The notes: generated by a model not told the origin, from the letters alone. Positions 51,207 to 59,988 are shown, counted from the stretch's first letter. The stretch: DNA of 64,000 nucleotides from Pseudomonas sp. P5_109 (GCF_034009455.1 NZ_CP125380.1:1901001-1965000), one strand, 5' to 3'. Translations and numbers: made by a program.

Positions 51207-51710
51207 TTATTGGTGGGGGGCGAGGATCAAACGCTCATCCTCTTTGAAAAAATGCTCATCGCAGTTATTGCCTGTGCCACTGCGATCAACCACCAGGAAG
51301 TCATCCCGCTTTTCGATCGTCAGCACCGGGTGGTGCCAAACGCCGCGATGGTAATTAATGCCCTGCCTGCCGTTGGTGACGAAGGCGCGGACCAAGCCTG
51401 ATACAGGTTCATCGCCAAGTGGCGCGACCACGATCAGAAAGGGGTTGCCGAGCAGCGGAATGAAAGCCTGGCTGCCCAGCGGATGGCGCTCCAGCATGCT
51501 GACGGTCAGCGGCATGTCCTGCGCGTCGGCGCGGAAGATGCTGATGATCGCGTTGTCCTCTGGCGTTGCAGTTTCGACCGCAGCCAGTTTGTGGAAGCGC
51601 ATGGTCGAACCGTTGTTGATCATGAAGTGATCGCTGCCGTCGGTTTCGATCACGTCACCGAAAGGGGCGAAGGCTTCTTTGGTCAGCGGTTCAATCGTCA
51701 GTGTGCGCAT
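51207..51710 (-). CDS. allA: Ureidoglycolate lyase AllA
   Basis: A 167-residue enzyme that splits ureidoglycolate into glyoxylate and urea, the last step of this allantoin route. Cupin-like beta-barrel features are visible (TIEPLTKEAFAPFGDVIE at the N-terminus; GRQGINYHRGVWHHPVLTI with active-site His residues near positions 125-130). ATG 51710 gives the family-conserved start MRTLTIEPL; the longer in-frame start lies in the upstream REP region. Confidence 0.93.
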   Translation of the reverse strand: MRTLTIEPLTKEAFAPFGDVIETDGSDHFMINNGSTMRFHKLAAVETATPEDNAIISIFRADAQDMPLTVSMLERHPLGSQAFIPLLGNPFLIVVAPLGDEPVSGLVRAFVTNGRQGINYHRGVWHHPVLTIEKRDDFLVVDRSGTGNNCDEHFFKEDERLILAPHQ

Positions 51711-51750
51711 GCTGTTCTTCTTAATCTCAAATGTGTTGGGGTGTTGCTCT

Positions 51751-51816
51751 TGTAGGAGCCGGCTTGCTGGCGATAGCGACCTCGCTGACGCCATCGCCAG
51801 CAAGCCGGCTCCTACA
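51751..51816. repeat. REP-like inverted pair (GAGCCGGCTTGCTGGC type)
   Basis: TGTAGGAGCCGGCTTGCTGG and CCAGCAAGCCGGCTCCTACA are exact inverse arms around a short centre. It lies between alc and allA, inside the operon. Confidence 0.85.
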
Positions 51817-51832
51817 GGGTTTTCATCGGTGC

Positions 51833-52828
51833 TTATTTAGCGACCTTGCCCAAAACGCGCAGGCGGCTCACACCACCATCCGGGAACACGTTCAGGCGGA
51901 TGTGGGTGATCGGGCCCAGTGCCTTGATCTGCTCGGCGAAGGTGTGTTCGGCGTGCATTTCCAGTTTTTGTGCTGGCAGCAGTTCGCGCCAGAACAGCGA
52001 CTGGGTTTCGATCTGGCTGTCGGTACCGCCCTTCACGAACGCGCCCTGGATCGAGCAAGTGTCCGGGTAGTTGCCCTTGAAGTGCAGGGTGTCGACGATG
52101 ACTTTCTCGACTTCGCCGGCATGACCCAGCGCGACGATCACCCAGTCATTGCCCGGGGTACGACGACGCGCGGTTTCCCAACCGTCGCCCATGTTGATGC
52201 CACGGCCCGGGTTGAGGATGTTGCTCATGCGGCCGAAGTGTTCGTCGGAGCAGGCAAGGGCGCGGCCACCGTTGAGGGCGGAGGCCAGGTCGACTTGCTC
52301 GTTGTCGCCGGTAGCCGACCAGTCGCGGAACGGCACACCGTACACGCGCAGACGGGCCACGCCGCCATCCGGGTAGATGTTGAAGCGCAGGTGGCTGAAG
52401 GCCTGGTCGTTGTTGATTTCGTGGTAGTGGTGGCTGTTGCCTTGCAGCTCGACGGCGGACAGTACTTCAACCCACTGGGTGTTTTCGGTCGGCTCGCCTT
52501 CGGCCAGGAAGCAGGCTTCCAGGGATGCCGACGGCGGGAAGTTGCCGGTGAAGAATGAAGTGTCGATGTCGACGCCCTTGATCGAACCCGGTACGCCCAG
52601 GCGGATCACGGCGCTGTCGAAGCCTTCGAAGCGCTTGCGGCGCGATTCCCAGCCGTCCATCCACTTGCCGTTGTCATCGAACACGCCCTCCTTCCATACG
52701 GCCGGGGTCGGTTGGAACAGACGATTGGCGTCTGCGAACCAGTCATCGGTGACCGAGATGATTTTGGTGCCCAGGCGGGCATCGGCCAGGTTGACGAACT
52801 TCTCGAAAGGTACGGCGTAAGCTTTCAT
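51833..52828 (-). CDS. alc: Allantoicase
   Basis: A 331-residue allantoicase, which hydrolyses allantoate to ureidoglycolate and urea. The protein shows the family's two-fold internal repeat: [22 protein letters not shown] in the first half and [21 protein letters not shown] in the second, each followed by a VARLRVYG- or [12 protein letters not shown] strand. Length fits. It sits between uraD and allA, in pathway order. Confidence 0.95.
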   Translation of the reverse strand: MKAYAVPFEKFVNLADARLGTKIISVTDDWFADANRLFQPTPAVWKEGVFDDNGKWMDGWESRRKRFEGFDSAVIRLGVPGSIKGVDIDTSFFTGNFPPSASLEACFLAEGEPTENTQWVEVLSAVELQGNSHHYHEINNDQAFSHLRFNIYPDGGVARLRVYGVPFRDWSATGDNEQVDLASALNGGRALACSDEHFGRMSNILNPGRGINMGDGWETARRRTPGNDWVIVALGHAGEVEKVIVDTLHFKGNYPDTCSIQGAFVKGGTDSQIETQSLFWRELLPAQKLEMHAEHTFAEQIKALGPITHIRLNVFPDGGVSRLRVLGKVAK

Positions 52829-52918
52829 TCTTCTTGTCTGCCTTTAAATAAGTGGCTTGGGATGCTCTCGGGGCCCTGGGCGGGTTCGGCGTTCTTGAAC
52901 GTGCTCGGGCCAGGATCG

Positions 52919-53434
52919 CTATAGGGTCAGTAATCGGAACAGGGCGATCTTGTTGATCTCCGCCAGCGCGCACTTGAATTCGGTGTCGACCGAGTTGTGG
53001 ATGCGCGTTTCGAACGCTGCGAGGATCTGATGCCGGTTGCTGCCTTTTACCGCCATGATGAAGGGAAACTTGAACTTGGCTTTGTAAGCGTCGTTCAGCT
53101 CGGTGAAGCGCTGGAACTCTTCGGCCGTGCATTGGTGAATACCGGCGCCAGCCTGTTCATTGGTGCTGGCTTCGGTCAACTGGCCCTGGACGGCGGCTTT
53201 GCCGGCCAGGTCCGGGTGAGCATTGATCAAAGCCAGCTGGCTTTCGTGATCGGCGCTCAACAGGATGTCGCTCATGCGCTGGTGCAGGGTTTCGATCTCG
53301 TCGATCGAAGCGTCCTGGCCCAGGTCGAAGGCCTTCTCGGCCACCCATGGCGAATGTTCGTAGATGTCGGCGAAAGCGGCGACGAAGGCGTCGCGGCTCA
53401 GGCTCGATGGCTTGACGGTTTGAAAGGTGCTCAT
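52919..53434 (-). CDS. uraD: OHCU decarboxylase
   Basis: A 171-residue 2-oxo-4-hydroxy-4-carboxy-5-ureidoimidazoline decarboxylase, giving S-allantoin. The N-terminal PSSLSRDAFVAAFADIYEHSPWVAE and the motif LINAHPDLAGKAA contain the catalytic His (about residue 70). FPFIMAVKGSNRHQILAAFE is the C-terminal family signature. The start ATG 53434 overlaps the puuE stop by 4 bases. The longer open frame to 53503 is antisense to nothing useful and lies inside puuE. Confidence 0.95.
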   Translation of the reverse strand: MSTFQTVKPSSLSRDAFVAAFADIYEHSPWVAEKAFDLGQDASIDEIETLHQRMSDILLSADHESQLALINAHPDLAGKAAVQGQLTEASTNEQAGAGIHQCTAEEFQRFTELNDAYKAKFKFPFIMAVKGSNRHQILAAFETRIHNSVDTEFKCALAEINKIALFRLLTL

Positions 53435-54357
53435 TTGGCAGCCCCTGTGTACGGGTGGGTTTCTTGCCAGTGGCGCGCGATGTCGACGCGACGGCTGAAC
53501 CACACCTGTTCATGACTTTTAGCGTATTCGATAAAGCGCTTGAGCGAAGCCAGACGCGCCGGACGGCCGATCAGGCGGCAATGCAGGCCGATCGACAGCA
53601 TCTTCGGTGCTTCGGCGCCCTCGGCGTAGAGCACGTCGAACGCATCCTTGAGGTATTCGAAGAAGTCGTCGCCCTTGTTGAAACCCTGGACCTGGGTGAA
53701 GCGCATGTCGTTGGTGTCCAGGGTGTACGGGATCACCAGGTGCGGCTTGCCGGTCGGGTTGTTCGGTTCCCAGTAGGGCAGGTCGTCGTCGTAGGTATCG
53801 CAGTCGTAGAGGAAACCGCCTTCTTCCATCACCAGGCGACGGGTGTTCGGGCCGGTGCGGCCGGTGTACCAGCCCAGCGGGCGTTCGCCGGTGATTTCGG
53901 TGAGGATGCGGATCGCTTCGAGCATGTGCTCGCGTTCCTGGGCTTCGTCCATGTACTGGTAGTCGATCCAGCGATAGCCGTGGCTGCAGATCTCGTGGCC
54001 GGCATCGACCATGGCGCGGATCACGTCCGGGTGACGCTGGGCGGCCATGGCCACGGCGAAGATGGTCAGCGGAATGTCGAATTCCTTGAACAGCTTGAGG
54101 ATCCGCCACACGCCGGCACGGCTGCCATACTCGTAAAGGGATTCCATGCTCATGTTACGCGCGCCTTGCAGCGGCTGGGCGGAAACCATTTCCGAGAGGA
54201 AGGCTTCGGACTCTTTGTCGCCGTGCAGGATGTTGCGCTCGCCGCCTTCTTCGTAATTGAGTACGAACGACAGGGCGATTCGGGCATTGCCCGGCCAGTG
54301 TGGGTGCGGAGGGTTACTGCCGTAACCGACCAGGTCGCGTGGGTAGTCAGCGCTCAC
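53431..54357 (-). CDS. puuE: Allantoinase PuuE (polysaccharide-deacetylase fold)
   Basis: A 308-residue allantoinase of the NodB/polysaccharide deacetylase superfamily, not the metal-dependent cyclic amidohydrolase AllB. The start MSADYPRDLVGYGSNPPHPHWPG and the motif HEICSHGYRWIDYQ are specific to PuuE. It opens the hydantoin ring of allantoin to give allantoate. The start codon is GTG 54357 with AAGGAAG upstream. It is the first gene of the operon puuE-uraD-alc-allA-puuD-permease and is preceded by a regulatory region with a TTGTATACAA palindrome. Confidence 0.94.
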   Translation of the reverse strand: MSADYPRDLVGYGSNPPHPHWPGNARIALSFVLNYEEGGERNILHGDKESEAFLSEMVSAQPLQGARNMSMESLYEYGSRAGVWRILKLFKEFDIPLTIFAVAMAAQRHPDVIRAMVDAGHEICSHGYRWIDYQYMDEAQEREHMLEAIRILTEITGERPLGWYTGRTGPNTRRLVMEEGGFLYDCDTYDDDLPYWEPNNPTGKPHLVIPYTLDTNDMRFTQVQGFNKGDDFFEYLKDAFDVLYAEGAEAPKMLSIGLHCRLIGRPARLASLKRFIEYAKSHEQVWFSRRVDIARHWQETHPYTGAAK

Positions 54358-54791
54358 TGCAGGCTTCCTTCTTGTTCGATGATGACGGTTGGTGTGACGC
54401 AGCCGAAGATTGGTTGGCAGGCTGGCGTCACAGCGATGGGCTGATTGTATACAACTTTATATTCACTTTGTAAGCCTGAATTTTCGCATTTTTCACCGAC
54501 TGTCATCTTTTACTGCTATTGGCGTGAGCCTGCAAGAAATCTGCCTGACTGGTCAGTAATTCGCTGAAGGGTTCATGGGCTGTGCGGTTTGGCGGGAAAT
54601 CGACGGTAAATATGCGGATGGCGAGGGCAATGCGAAAAATGTCGTTTTTATTGTGTACAATTTTTTTGAAAAATGTCTTAATCAGTCGCTCGCCGCAGCT
54701 TTTCGTGCTCCGAATCGGTGCGGTCTCCTTTTCAACTGACTTCGGGAGGCGCGAAGTCTGACTGCTCCACGCAGGCAGGCGCGCAGAATCA
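54358..54791. promoter_or_regulatory. Divergent control region puuE/hiuH with palindromes
   Basis: No gene is visible. TTGTATACAA (54445-54454) is a perfect palindrome 88 bases upstream of puuE. TTGTGTACAA (54651-54660) is a one-base variant upstream of hiuH. CTGACTGGTCAG (54545-54556) lies between them and runs into TGGTCAGTAATTCGC. Related motifs are upstream of the azgA-type gene (57477-57527). Confidence 0.6.
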
Positions 54792-55145
54792 ATGGGACGT
54801 TTGACTACTCACGTTTTGGACGCAGCACACGGTTGCCCGGGCAGCTCGATCAAGGTCGAGTTGTACCGCGTTGAAGGTTCGCAGCTGGAATTGGTCGCCA
54901 CTGCAGTCACCAACAGCGATGGCCGTGTCGATGCACCGCTGCTGCAAGGCGATGACTACCGCACCGGGGTCTATCAGGTTCAGTTTCATGCCGGCGATTA
55001 CTACCGCGCTCGTGGCGTCAAGCTGCCGGAGCCTGCTTTCCTCGATGTCGTGGTGCTGCGTTTTGGCATCTCCGCCGAGCAGGATCACTACCATGTGCCG
55101 TTGTTGATTTCGCCTTACAGCTATTCCACGTACCGCGGCAGCTGA
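54792..55145 (+). CDS. hiuH: 5-hydroxyisourate hydrolase (transthyretin-related)
   Basis: A 117-residue cytoplasmic HIUase that hydrolyses 5-hydroxyisourate to OHCU, the step between PuuD and UraD. The catalytic residues are visible: His near the N-terminus (TTHVLDAAHG) and the C-terminal YRGS tetrapeptide, together with HVPLLISPYSYSTYRGS. It lacks a signal peptide. It is on the opposite strand from the rest of the pathway and shares the control region with puuE. A strong terminator follows. Confidence 0.96.
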   Translation: MGRLTTHVLDAAHGCPGSSIKVELYRVEGSQLELVATAVTNSDGRVDAPLLQGDDYRTGVYQVQFHAGDYYRARGVKLPEPAFLDVVVLRFGISAEQDHYHVPLLISPYSYSTYRGS

Positions 55146-55203
55146 TCCCCCAAGCAGCTGCAGCACCCTGGAAGCGACTGCGCATATAGCTTCTTTGGTC
55201 TTT

Positions 55204-55230
55204 CGCCCGCTCACACTGCGGGCTTTTTTT
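55204..55230 (+). terminator. Intrinsic terminator of hiuH
   Basis: GCCCGC (55205-55210) and GCGGGC (55218-55223) are followed by seven Ts. Confidence 0.9.
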
Positions 55231-55234
55231 CGCC

Positions 55235-55335
55235 TGTAGGAGTGAGCTTGCTCGCGATGGAGGCCCAGACAACGCGGGCATTCAGATGTCCCGCGTCATC
55301 GTTGATGTCCATCGCGAGCAAGCTCGCTCCTACAA
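55235..55335. repeat. REP-like inverted pair (GAGCGAGCTTGCTCGC type)
   Basis: TGTAGGAGTGAGCTTGCTCG and CGAGCAAGCTCGCTCCTACA are inverse arms with one mismatch. It abuts the stop codon region of the LysE-type gene. Confidence 0.85.
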
Positions 55336-55338
55336 CTG

Positions 55339-55965
55339 TTAGCGGCTCAGCAGGGACGCTGCACCCGCACCACCAAACAACCCGGCACTGATCCGGTTAA
55401 ACCAGCTCTGGCCCTTGCCGCTGCGCAGATACCGCGCCGCACCATGGGCGCCGAGGCCATAGGCCAATTTGCACAGTAGGTCGAGCACGGTCCAGGTCGC
55501 AATCATCACCAGCAGTTGCGGCAGGAACGGCTGTTCGGCACTCAAGAACTGCGGCAGGAACGCGGCAAAGAACAGAATGTCTTTCGGGTTGCTCGCGCCG
55601 AGCATGAACGCTCGACCAAACAGCGCACGAAAGCGCGGCACCGGCGCAGCCTGTGGCACTTCAGCGCCGTGGGATGGCAGGCGCGATTGCTGCCAGCTTT
55701 GCCAGGCGAGGTAGAACAGGTACAGCGCGCCAAGGATCTTCAAGGCGCTGAACAGCTGTTCGGAAGCCAGCAACAACGCACCCAGGCCCAGCGCCGAAGC
55801 ACTCAGCAGGCAGATCGAGGCCGATACGCCGCCAAGAAAAGCCGGGTATGAGCGGCGCAGGCCGTAATTCAGACTGTTGCTGATCATCAACAAAGACAGT
55901 GGCCCCGGGATCAGGATCACAATCAGCGCAGCGCCGCTGAACAGCAGCCAGGTTTCCAGACTCAT
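55339..55965 (-). CDS. LysE/RhtB-family amino acid exporter
   Basis: A 208-residue, about six-span membrane protein of the LysE family. The opening LLFSGAALIVILIPGPLSLLMISNSL contains the PGP motif typical of the family, and GASNPKDILFFAAFLPQF is the conserved mid-protein segment. It exports amino acids or related metabolites; the specific one is unknown. ATG 55965 was chosen because GGAGG lies 6 bases upstream. A terminator from the upstream purine permease precedes it, so it has its own promoter or is read through. Confidence 0.9.
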   Translation of the reverse strand: MSLETWLLFSGAALIVILIPGPLSLLMISNSLNYGLRRSYPAFLGGVSASICLLSASALGLGALLLASEQLFSALKILGALYLFYLAWQSWQQSRLPSHGAEVPQAAPVPRFRALFGRAFMLGASNPKDILFFAAFLPQFLSAEQPFLPQLLVMIATWTVLDLLCKLAYGLGAHGAARYLRSGKGQSWFNRISAGLFGGAGAASLLSR

Positions 55966-55984
55966 CACTTTCCTCCATTTGCAC

Positions 55985-56011
55985 AAAAGCCCCACCCGAC
56001 GGGGTGAGGCT
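55985..56011 (-). terminator. Terminator of the AzgA-type permease gene
   Basis: AGCCTCACCCC and the near-inverse GGGTGGGGCT form a stem on the minus strand, followed by TTTTG. It lies 27 bases past the permease stop. Confidence 0.75.
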
Positions 56012-56037
56012 GTTTTCAAGCGGGTCCCGCGTAAGGT

Positions 56038-57387
56038 TTACAAGAAGATGAACTTGGCGATGAAGATCGCGCAGAGCACCCACAGACTCACGGAAATTTC
56101 CTTGTACTTGCCGGTGCCGGCCTTCAACGCCACGTAGGTGATGAAGCCCAGCGCGATGCCGTCAGCGACCGAGAAGGTCAACGGCATCATGATCGCGGTA
56201 ACGATGGCCGGAATACTGTCGGTGGCTTCGTCCCATTCGATGTGGGCCATGCCGCCCATCATCAGCATTGCCACATAAATCAGTGCGCCAGCGGTGGCAT
56301 AGGCGGGAATCATGCCGGCCAGTGGTGCGAAAAACATTGCGGCTATAAATAGCACACCAACGGTGACTGCGGTAAGACCAGTCCGACCACCAGCGGCCAC
56401 ACCGGCAGCACTTTCCACATAGCTTGTCACTGGCGGAACACCCACCACCGCACCGAATACGCTGGAAGCACTGTCGGCTTTCATCGCGCGGGAGAGGTTT
56501 TCGATCTTGCCGTCAGCGCCGACCAGGTTGGCGCGCTGGGCAACGCCCATCAGGGTGCCGGCGGTGTCGAACATGTGCACGAAAAGGAACGCCAGGACCA
56601 CGCTGATCATGCTGACGTTGAACACGCCGGCGACGTTCATGGCCATCCAGGTCGGAGCCAGGCTTGGCGGGGCCGACATGATCCCTTCGTAATGCACCAG
56701 GCCCAAGCCCCAACCGGCGAGGGTCACGGTGATGATGCTGATGAGGATTGCGCCGAAGACCTTGTGGTAGCTGAGGATGGCGATCATCAGGAAACACACG
56801 GCGGCGAGCAGTGGGCCAGGCTCGCGCAGGGAACCGAGCTTGATCAGGGTGGCCGGGCTATCGACGACGATACCCGCGGTTTTCAGGCCAATCAGCCCCA
56901 GGAACAGACCCACGCCGGCGCCCATGGCGAAGCGCAGGCTGACCGGGATGCTGTTGAGCAACCATTCGCGGATTCGCGAGAAGGTCAGGATCATGAACAG
57001 CACACCGGAAACGAACACCGCGCCGAGGGCGGTTTCCCAGTTGTAGCCCATGGTGCCGACCACGGTGTAGGTGAAGAAGGCGTTCAGCCCCATGCCCGGT
57101 GCCAGGCCGACCGGCCAGTTGGCGTACAGGCCCATCAATAGGCAACCCAAGGCCGCAGCGATACAGGTAGCGACGAATGCCGCGCCATGATCGATCCCGG
57201 CGTCAGCCATGATGTTGGGGTTGACGAAGATGATGTAGGCCATCGTGATGAAGGTAGTCAGACCGGCAATCAACTCGGTCTTCACCGTGGTGCCATGCAA
57301 GCTGAGTTTGAACAGACGCTCCAGCAAGCCATTGCGTAGTGGCGGCGAGAGATCCAGCGTCGATGCTTCGGATTTGCGGCTTTCCAC
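56038..57387 (-). CDS. AzgA/PbuG-type adenine/guanine/hypoxanthine permease
   Basis: A 449-residue proton-driven nucleobase symporter of the AzgA-like branch of NCS2. It opens with TTVKTELIAGLTTFITMAYIIFVNPNIM. Its core signatures are GLAPGMGLNAFFTYTVV and FLFVHMFDTAGTLMGVA, which include the acidic substrate-site residues. VGVPPVTSYVESAAGVAAGGRTGLTA is family-typical. The start is GTG 57387 with GAGGAG 8-9 bases upstream. The TTTGTATACAAA palindrome 130 bases upstream suggests co-regulation with the urate genes. Confidence 0.92.
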   Translation of the reverse strand: MESRKSEASTLDLSPPLRNGLLERLFKLSLHGTTVKTELIAGLTTFITMAYIIFVNPNIMADAGIDHGAAFVATCIAAALGCLLMGLYANWPVGLAPGMGLNAFFTYTVVGTMGYNWETALGAVFVSGVLFMILTFSRIREWLLNSIPVSLRFAMGAGVGLFLGLIGLKTAGIVVDSPATLIKLGSLREPGPLLAAVCFLMIAILSYHKVFGAILISIITVTLAGWGLGLVHYEGIMSAPPSLAPTWMAMNVAGVFNVSMISVVLAFLFVHMFDTAGTLMGVAQRANLVGADGKIENLSRAMKADSASSVFGAVVGVPPVTSYVESAAGVAAGGRTGLTAVTVGVLFIAAMFFAPLAGMIPAYATAGALIYVAMLMMGGMAHIEWDEATDSIPAIVTAIMMPLTFSVADGIALGFITYVALKAGTGKYKEISVSLWVLCAIFIAKFIFL

Positions 57388-57703
57388 AGCGAGTACTCCT
57401 CAAGAGTTTTATTTTTATTTCCAGGGCCGGATCCGAGAGGGGTGGCAGCGGCCCTTTGAGGTGCTTGCGAATTTGTTGACCGCTTGGTCAGGAACTCGCA
57501 CGAAGTGGATTATGCTTTTGTATACAAAGAAAGCAAATAATGTTTTTGGTTTTGTCGACGAAATATTTGGCTTTAGGGATATATCGCCTGTTCCGACGCC
57601 TTCGCGAGCAAGCCCGCTCCCACCTTCGAACGGGTTTCAAATGTGGGAGCGGGCTTGCTCGCGAAGGGGCCAGATCACCGACGCATGTCTAAAAGGAAAA
57701 CAT
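57388..57703. promoter_or_regulatory. Control region of the AzgA-type permease gene
   Basis: No gene is visible. TGACCGCTTGGTCA (57477-57490) is an inverted repeat leading into TGGTCAGGAACTCGC (57485-57499). TTTGTATACAAA (57517-57528) is a perfect palindrome. Both have counterparts in the puuE/hiuH region. A REP element occupies 57600-57667. Confidence 0.6.
57600..57667. repeat. REP-like inverted pair (GAGCGGGCTTGCTCGC type)
   Basis: CTTCGCGAGCAAGCCCGCTC and GAGCGGGCTTGCTCGCGAAG are exact inverse arms around a compact centre, between the permease promoter and the end of the MarR gene. Confidence 0.85.
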
Positions 57704-58150
57704 TCATTCAGCCGCTGAATGATTTTTCCCCAATGCCAGATTCACCGCCAACCACCCATTCACGGCCTGTTCCCCAGCCTCGCCAAACACCCGCTCGAGC
57801 AATTTCACCTGCTCGCGCCGCAACGCTTGTTCAAACCGGGCACCTTCGGCAGTCAATTCCAGCAACCGCTTGCGCTTGTCAGTTTCGGACGCGACGCTCT
57901 CGACCAGGTGCATCTCCAACAATTGCCGCAGCGGCATGTTCAGCGCCTGCTTGCTCACGCCGAGCAAGGCCAGCAGTTCCTTGACACTCAGGTTCGGATA
58001 GCGGGCGATGAAAAACACGATGCGTTGATGGACCCGGCTCAGGCCGCGACGTTCGAGCATTTCATCGGCCTTGGCGGTGAAGGCCTGGTAGCCGAAGAAA
58101 AACGCTTCCATGGCTTGTTGCTGGGATAGCGGGTTTTTAAGGTCAAGCAT
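57704..58150 (-). CDS. MarR-family transcriptional regulator
   Basis: A 148-residue winged-helix dimer regulator. The wHTH covers about residues 40-105 (HQRIVFFIARYPNLSVKELLALLGVSKQALNMPLRQLLE), followed by the wing segment VESVASETDKRKRLLELT. It is divergent from the aminotransferase gene at 58233, 82 bases away, and probably controls that gene and itself. No effector can be named. Confidence 0.92.
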   Translation of the reverse strand: MLDLKNPLSQQQAMEAFFFGYQAFTAKADEMLERRGLSRVHQRIVFFIARYPNLSVKELLALLGVSKQALNMPLRQLLEMHLVESVASETDKRKRLLELTAEGARFEQALRREQVKLLERVFGEAGEQAVNGWLAVNLALGKNHSAAE

Positions 58151-58232
58151 ATTGACGTATCCATTCGAGGAAGCGTAATTTCGGTCAATAAGTTTGACTC
58201 ATTTTCCTCATGCCTCGCTACCGGTGATCCCC

Positions 58233-59399
58233 ATGGCTTTTTCCGAACGTGTCTCACGCCTTAAAAGTTCTTTGATCCGTGAAATCCTCGCTGCGGCGCA
58301 GCGTCCGCAAGTGATGTCGTTCGCCGGAGGTCTGCCGGCTGAAGCCATGCTGCCCAAGGTCGATTGGGCCGACATGCCGGTGTCCATCGGCCAATACGGC
58401 ATGAGCGAAGGCGAGCCGGCGCTGCGTGAAGCGCTGGCCGCCGAAGCGCGGGCGTTGGGAGTGGCCTGTGAGGCCAGTCAGGTGCTGGTGGTCAGCGGAT
58501 CCCAACAAACCCTGGACCTGGCTGCCAAGCTGTACATCGACAAAGGCACCGAGATCCTGCTTGAGGCGCCGACTTATCTGGCGGCACTGCAAATATTCCA
58601 GCTGTTTGGGGCCGATTGCCTGACCGTGCCGCTGGAGGCTGACGGTCCGAACCTGGTGCAGTTGCGCGCTCGCCTGGAACAACACCGCCCGGCGTTCATC
58701 TACCTGATCCCGACTTTCCAGAATCCTTCGGCGGTGCGTTACAGCGAAGCCAAGCGCGACGCGGTGGCAGCGCTGCTCGACGAGTTCGGCGTCACCCTGA
58801 TCGAGGACGAGCCTTATCGCGAACTGAGCTTCGATGGCGGCAGCGCCACGCCGATTGCCGGACGCTTGAAAAAAGCCAGCTGGATCTACACCGGGACCGT
58901 GTCGAAAACCCTGTTGCCGGGTTTGCGCGTTGGCTATCTGATCGCCAGCCCGGACCTGTTTCCTCATCTGTTGAAACTCAAGCAGTCGGCGGATCTGCAC
59001 ACCAATCGGGTTGGTCAGTGGCAGGCATTGCAATGGATTGGCAGTGAGAAATATCAGCAGCACTTGAGTGAGTTGCGCGGGTTCTATCGGGAGCGGCGTA
59101 ATGCGTTTCAAGTTGCACTGGAAACACACTTTTCAGATCTGGCTGACTGGAACATGCCGCAGGGCGGGCTGTTTTTCTGGCTGAAACTCAAGCAACCGCA
59201 GGACACCCGCACCTTGCTCGATGCTGCTTTGGCCAACGACGTGGCGTTCATGCCGGGCGAGCCGTTTTTCCCTGAGCCGGATAATCATCCGGGCTATCTG
59301 CGGCTGAATTTCAGCCACATCGATCCGGCGCGATTGGATGAAGGTTTGAAGCGATTGGCGGGGGTGGTGCGTAAGGCGCAGACTGCGGTGGCGGCCTGA
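58233..59399 (+). CDS. PLP-dependent aminotransferase (class I/II, LysN/MocR-like fold)
   Basis: A 388-residue fold-type I aminotransferase. It starts MAFSERVSRLKSSLIREIL and contains MSFAGGLPA (substrate-entry motif typical of 2-aminoadipate/aromatic-type transaminases). The Schiff-base Lys225 is in GTVSKTLLPGLRVGYL, Arg contacts follow, and the C-terminal motif is YLRLNFSH. It lacks an N-terminal HTH, so it is the enzyme alone and not a MocR regulator. The MarR gene is divergent from it. The stop codon TGA (59397-59399) borders a REP element. The amino donor and acceptor are unknown. Confidence 0.9.
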   Translation: MAFSERVSRLKSSLIREILAAAQRPQVMSFAGGLPAEAMLPKVDWADMPVSIGQYGMSEGEPALREALAAEARALGVACEASQVLVVSGSQQTLDLAAKLYIDKGTEILLEAPTYLAALQIFQLFGADCLTVPLEADGPNLVQLRARLEQHRPAFIYLIPTFQNPSAVRYSEAKRDAVAALLDEFGVTLIEDEPYRELSFDGGSATPIAGRLKKASWIYTGTVSKTLLPGLRVGYLIASPDLFPHLLKLKQSADLHTNRVGQWQALQWIGSEKYQQHLSELRGFYRERRNAFQVALETHFSDLADWNMPQGGLFFWLKLKQPQDTRTLLDAALANDVAFMPGEPFFPEPDNHPGYLRLNFSHIDPARLDEGLKRLAGVVRKAQTAVAA

Positions 59400-59488
59400 T
59401 CGCCAGCAAGCCGGCTCCTACAGGGGTGGGGCGGCGGTCACGAATCTTGTGTACGCCGCCACTTTGTAGGAGTCGGCTTGCTGGCGAT
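59400..59488. repeat. REP-like inverted pair (GAGCCGGCTTGCTGGC type)
   Basis: TCGCCAGCAAGCCGGCTCCT and its near-inverse AGGAGTCGGCTTGCTGGCGA (one mismatch) lie directly after the aminotransferase stop codon. Confidence 0.85.
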
Positions 59489-59514
59489 GGCGTCCGCAAG
59501 GACACCACAAAACC

Positions 59515-59886
59515 TCAGGCTGCAGCGAAACGCTTATCCAGATAATCAATGATCACCTTGGACTCATACATCCAGGTGGTCTGGCCATTCTCTTCAATAC
59601 GCAGGCACGGCACCTTGATCTTGCCGCCTTGCTCCAGCAAGGTCTGGCGATCCTGTTCGTTGTTTTTCGCATCGCGCAAGGCCACCGGCACATTCAGGCG
59701 GCGCAGGGTACGGCGAGTCTTCACGCAGAACGGGCAGGCGTGGAATTGATACAGGGTCAGGCCCTTGGCGGCGGATTCGACCTGGGCCTGAGCAGCGGCG
59801 GGGCGCTTCTTTTTGCCTGGGCGGGTGATGAAGTCGATGAAGATGATCAGTTGGCCAAGGCCGACACGAAGCGCTTTTACGAACAC
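59515..59886 (-). CDS. Glutaredoxin-like protein with N-terminal extension
   Basis: A 123-residue protein with a short hydrophobic/amphipathic N-terminus (VKALRVGLGQLIIFIDFI), a basic linker (RPGKKKRP), and a glutaredoxin domain from about residue 40 with active site CPFC (Cys51-Cys54). The cis-Pro segment KVPCL is also seen. It probably reduces disulfides with glutathione at the membrane surface. I chose GTG 59886 because GAGG is 8 bases upstream; a TTG at 59907 would add seven residues. It follows folE by 102 bases, beyond a terminator. Confidence 0.85.
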   Translation of the reverse strand: MFVKALRVGLGQLIIFIDFITRPGKKKRPAAAQAQVESAAKGLTLYQFHACPFCVKTRRTLRRLNVPVALRDAKNNEQDRQTLLEQGGKIKVPCLRIEENGQTTWMYESKVIIDYLDKRFAAA

Positions 59887-59946
59887 GTTGAAAGCCTCAC
59901 GGTGCAAGAAGAAAGGCGCGCAGCTTACCTGATTTTTTACGGACGA

Positions 59947-59974
59947 AAAAAAACCGGCGATGAACGCCGGTTTT
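59947..59974 (-). terminator. Intrinsic terminator of folE
   Basis: CCGGCG (59954-59959) and CGCCGG (59965-59970) form a stem; the minus strand continues with a run of eight Ts. T4 on the plus side gives weak bidirectional capacity. Confidence 0.88.
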
Positions 59975-59988
59975 CTTCGTGCCGCGAA

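Noticed and set aside
46113..57500. Genomic island acquired by transfer for the purine cluster
   Set aside because: No integrase, tRNA junction, direct repeats or change in base composition is visible, and the native REP elements are spread through it.
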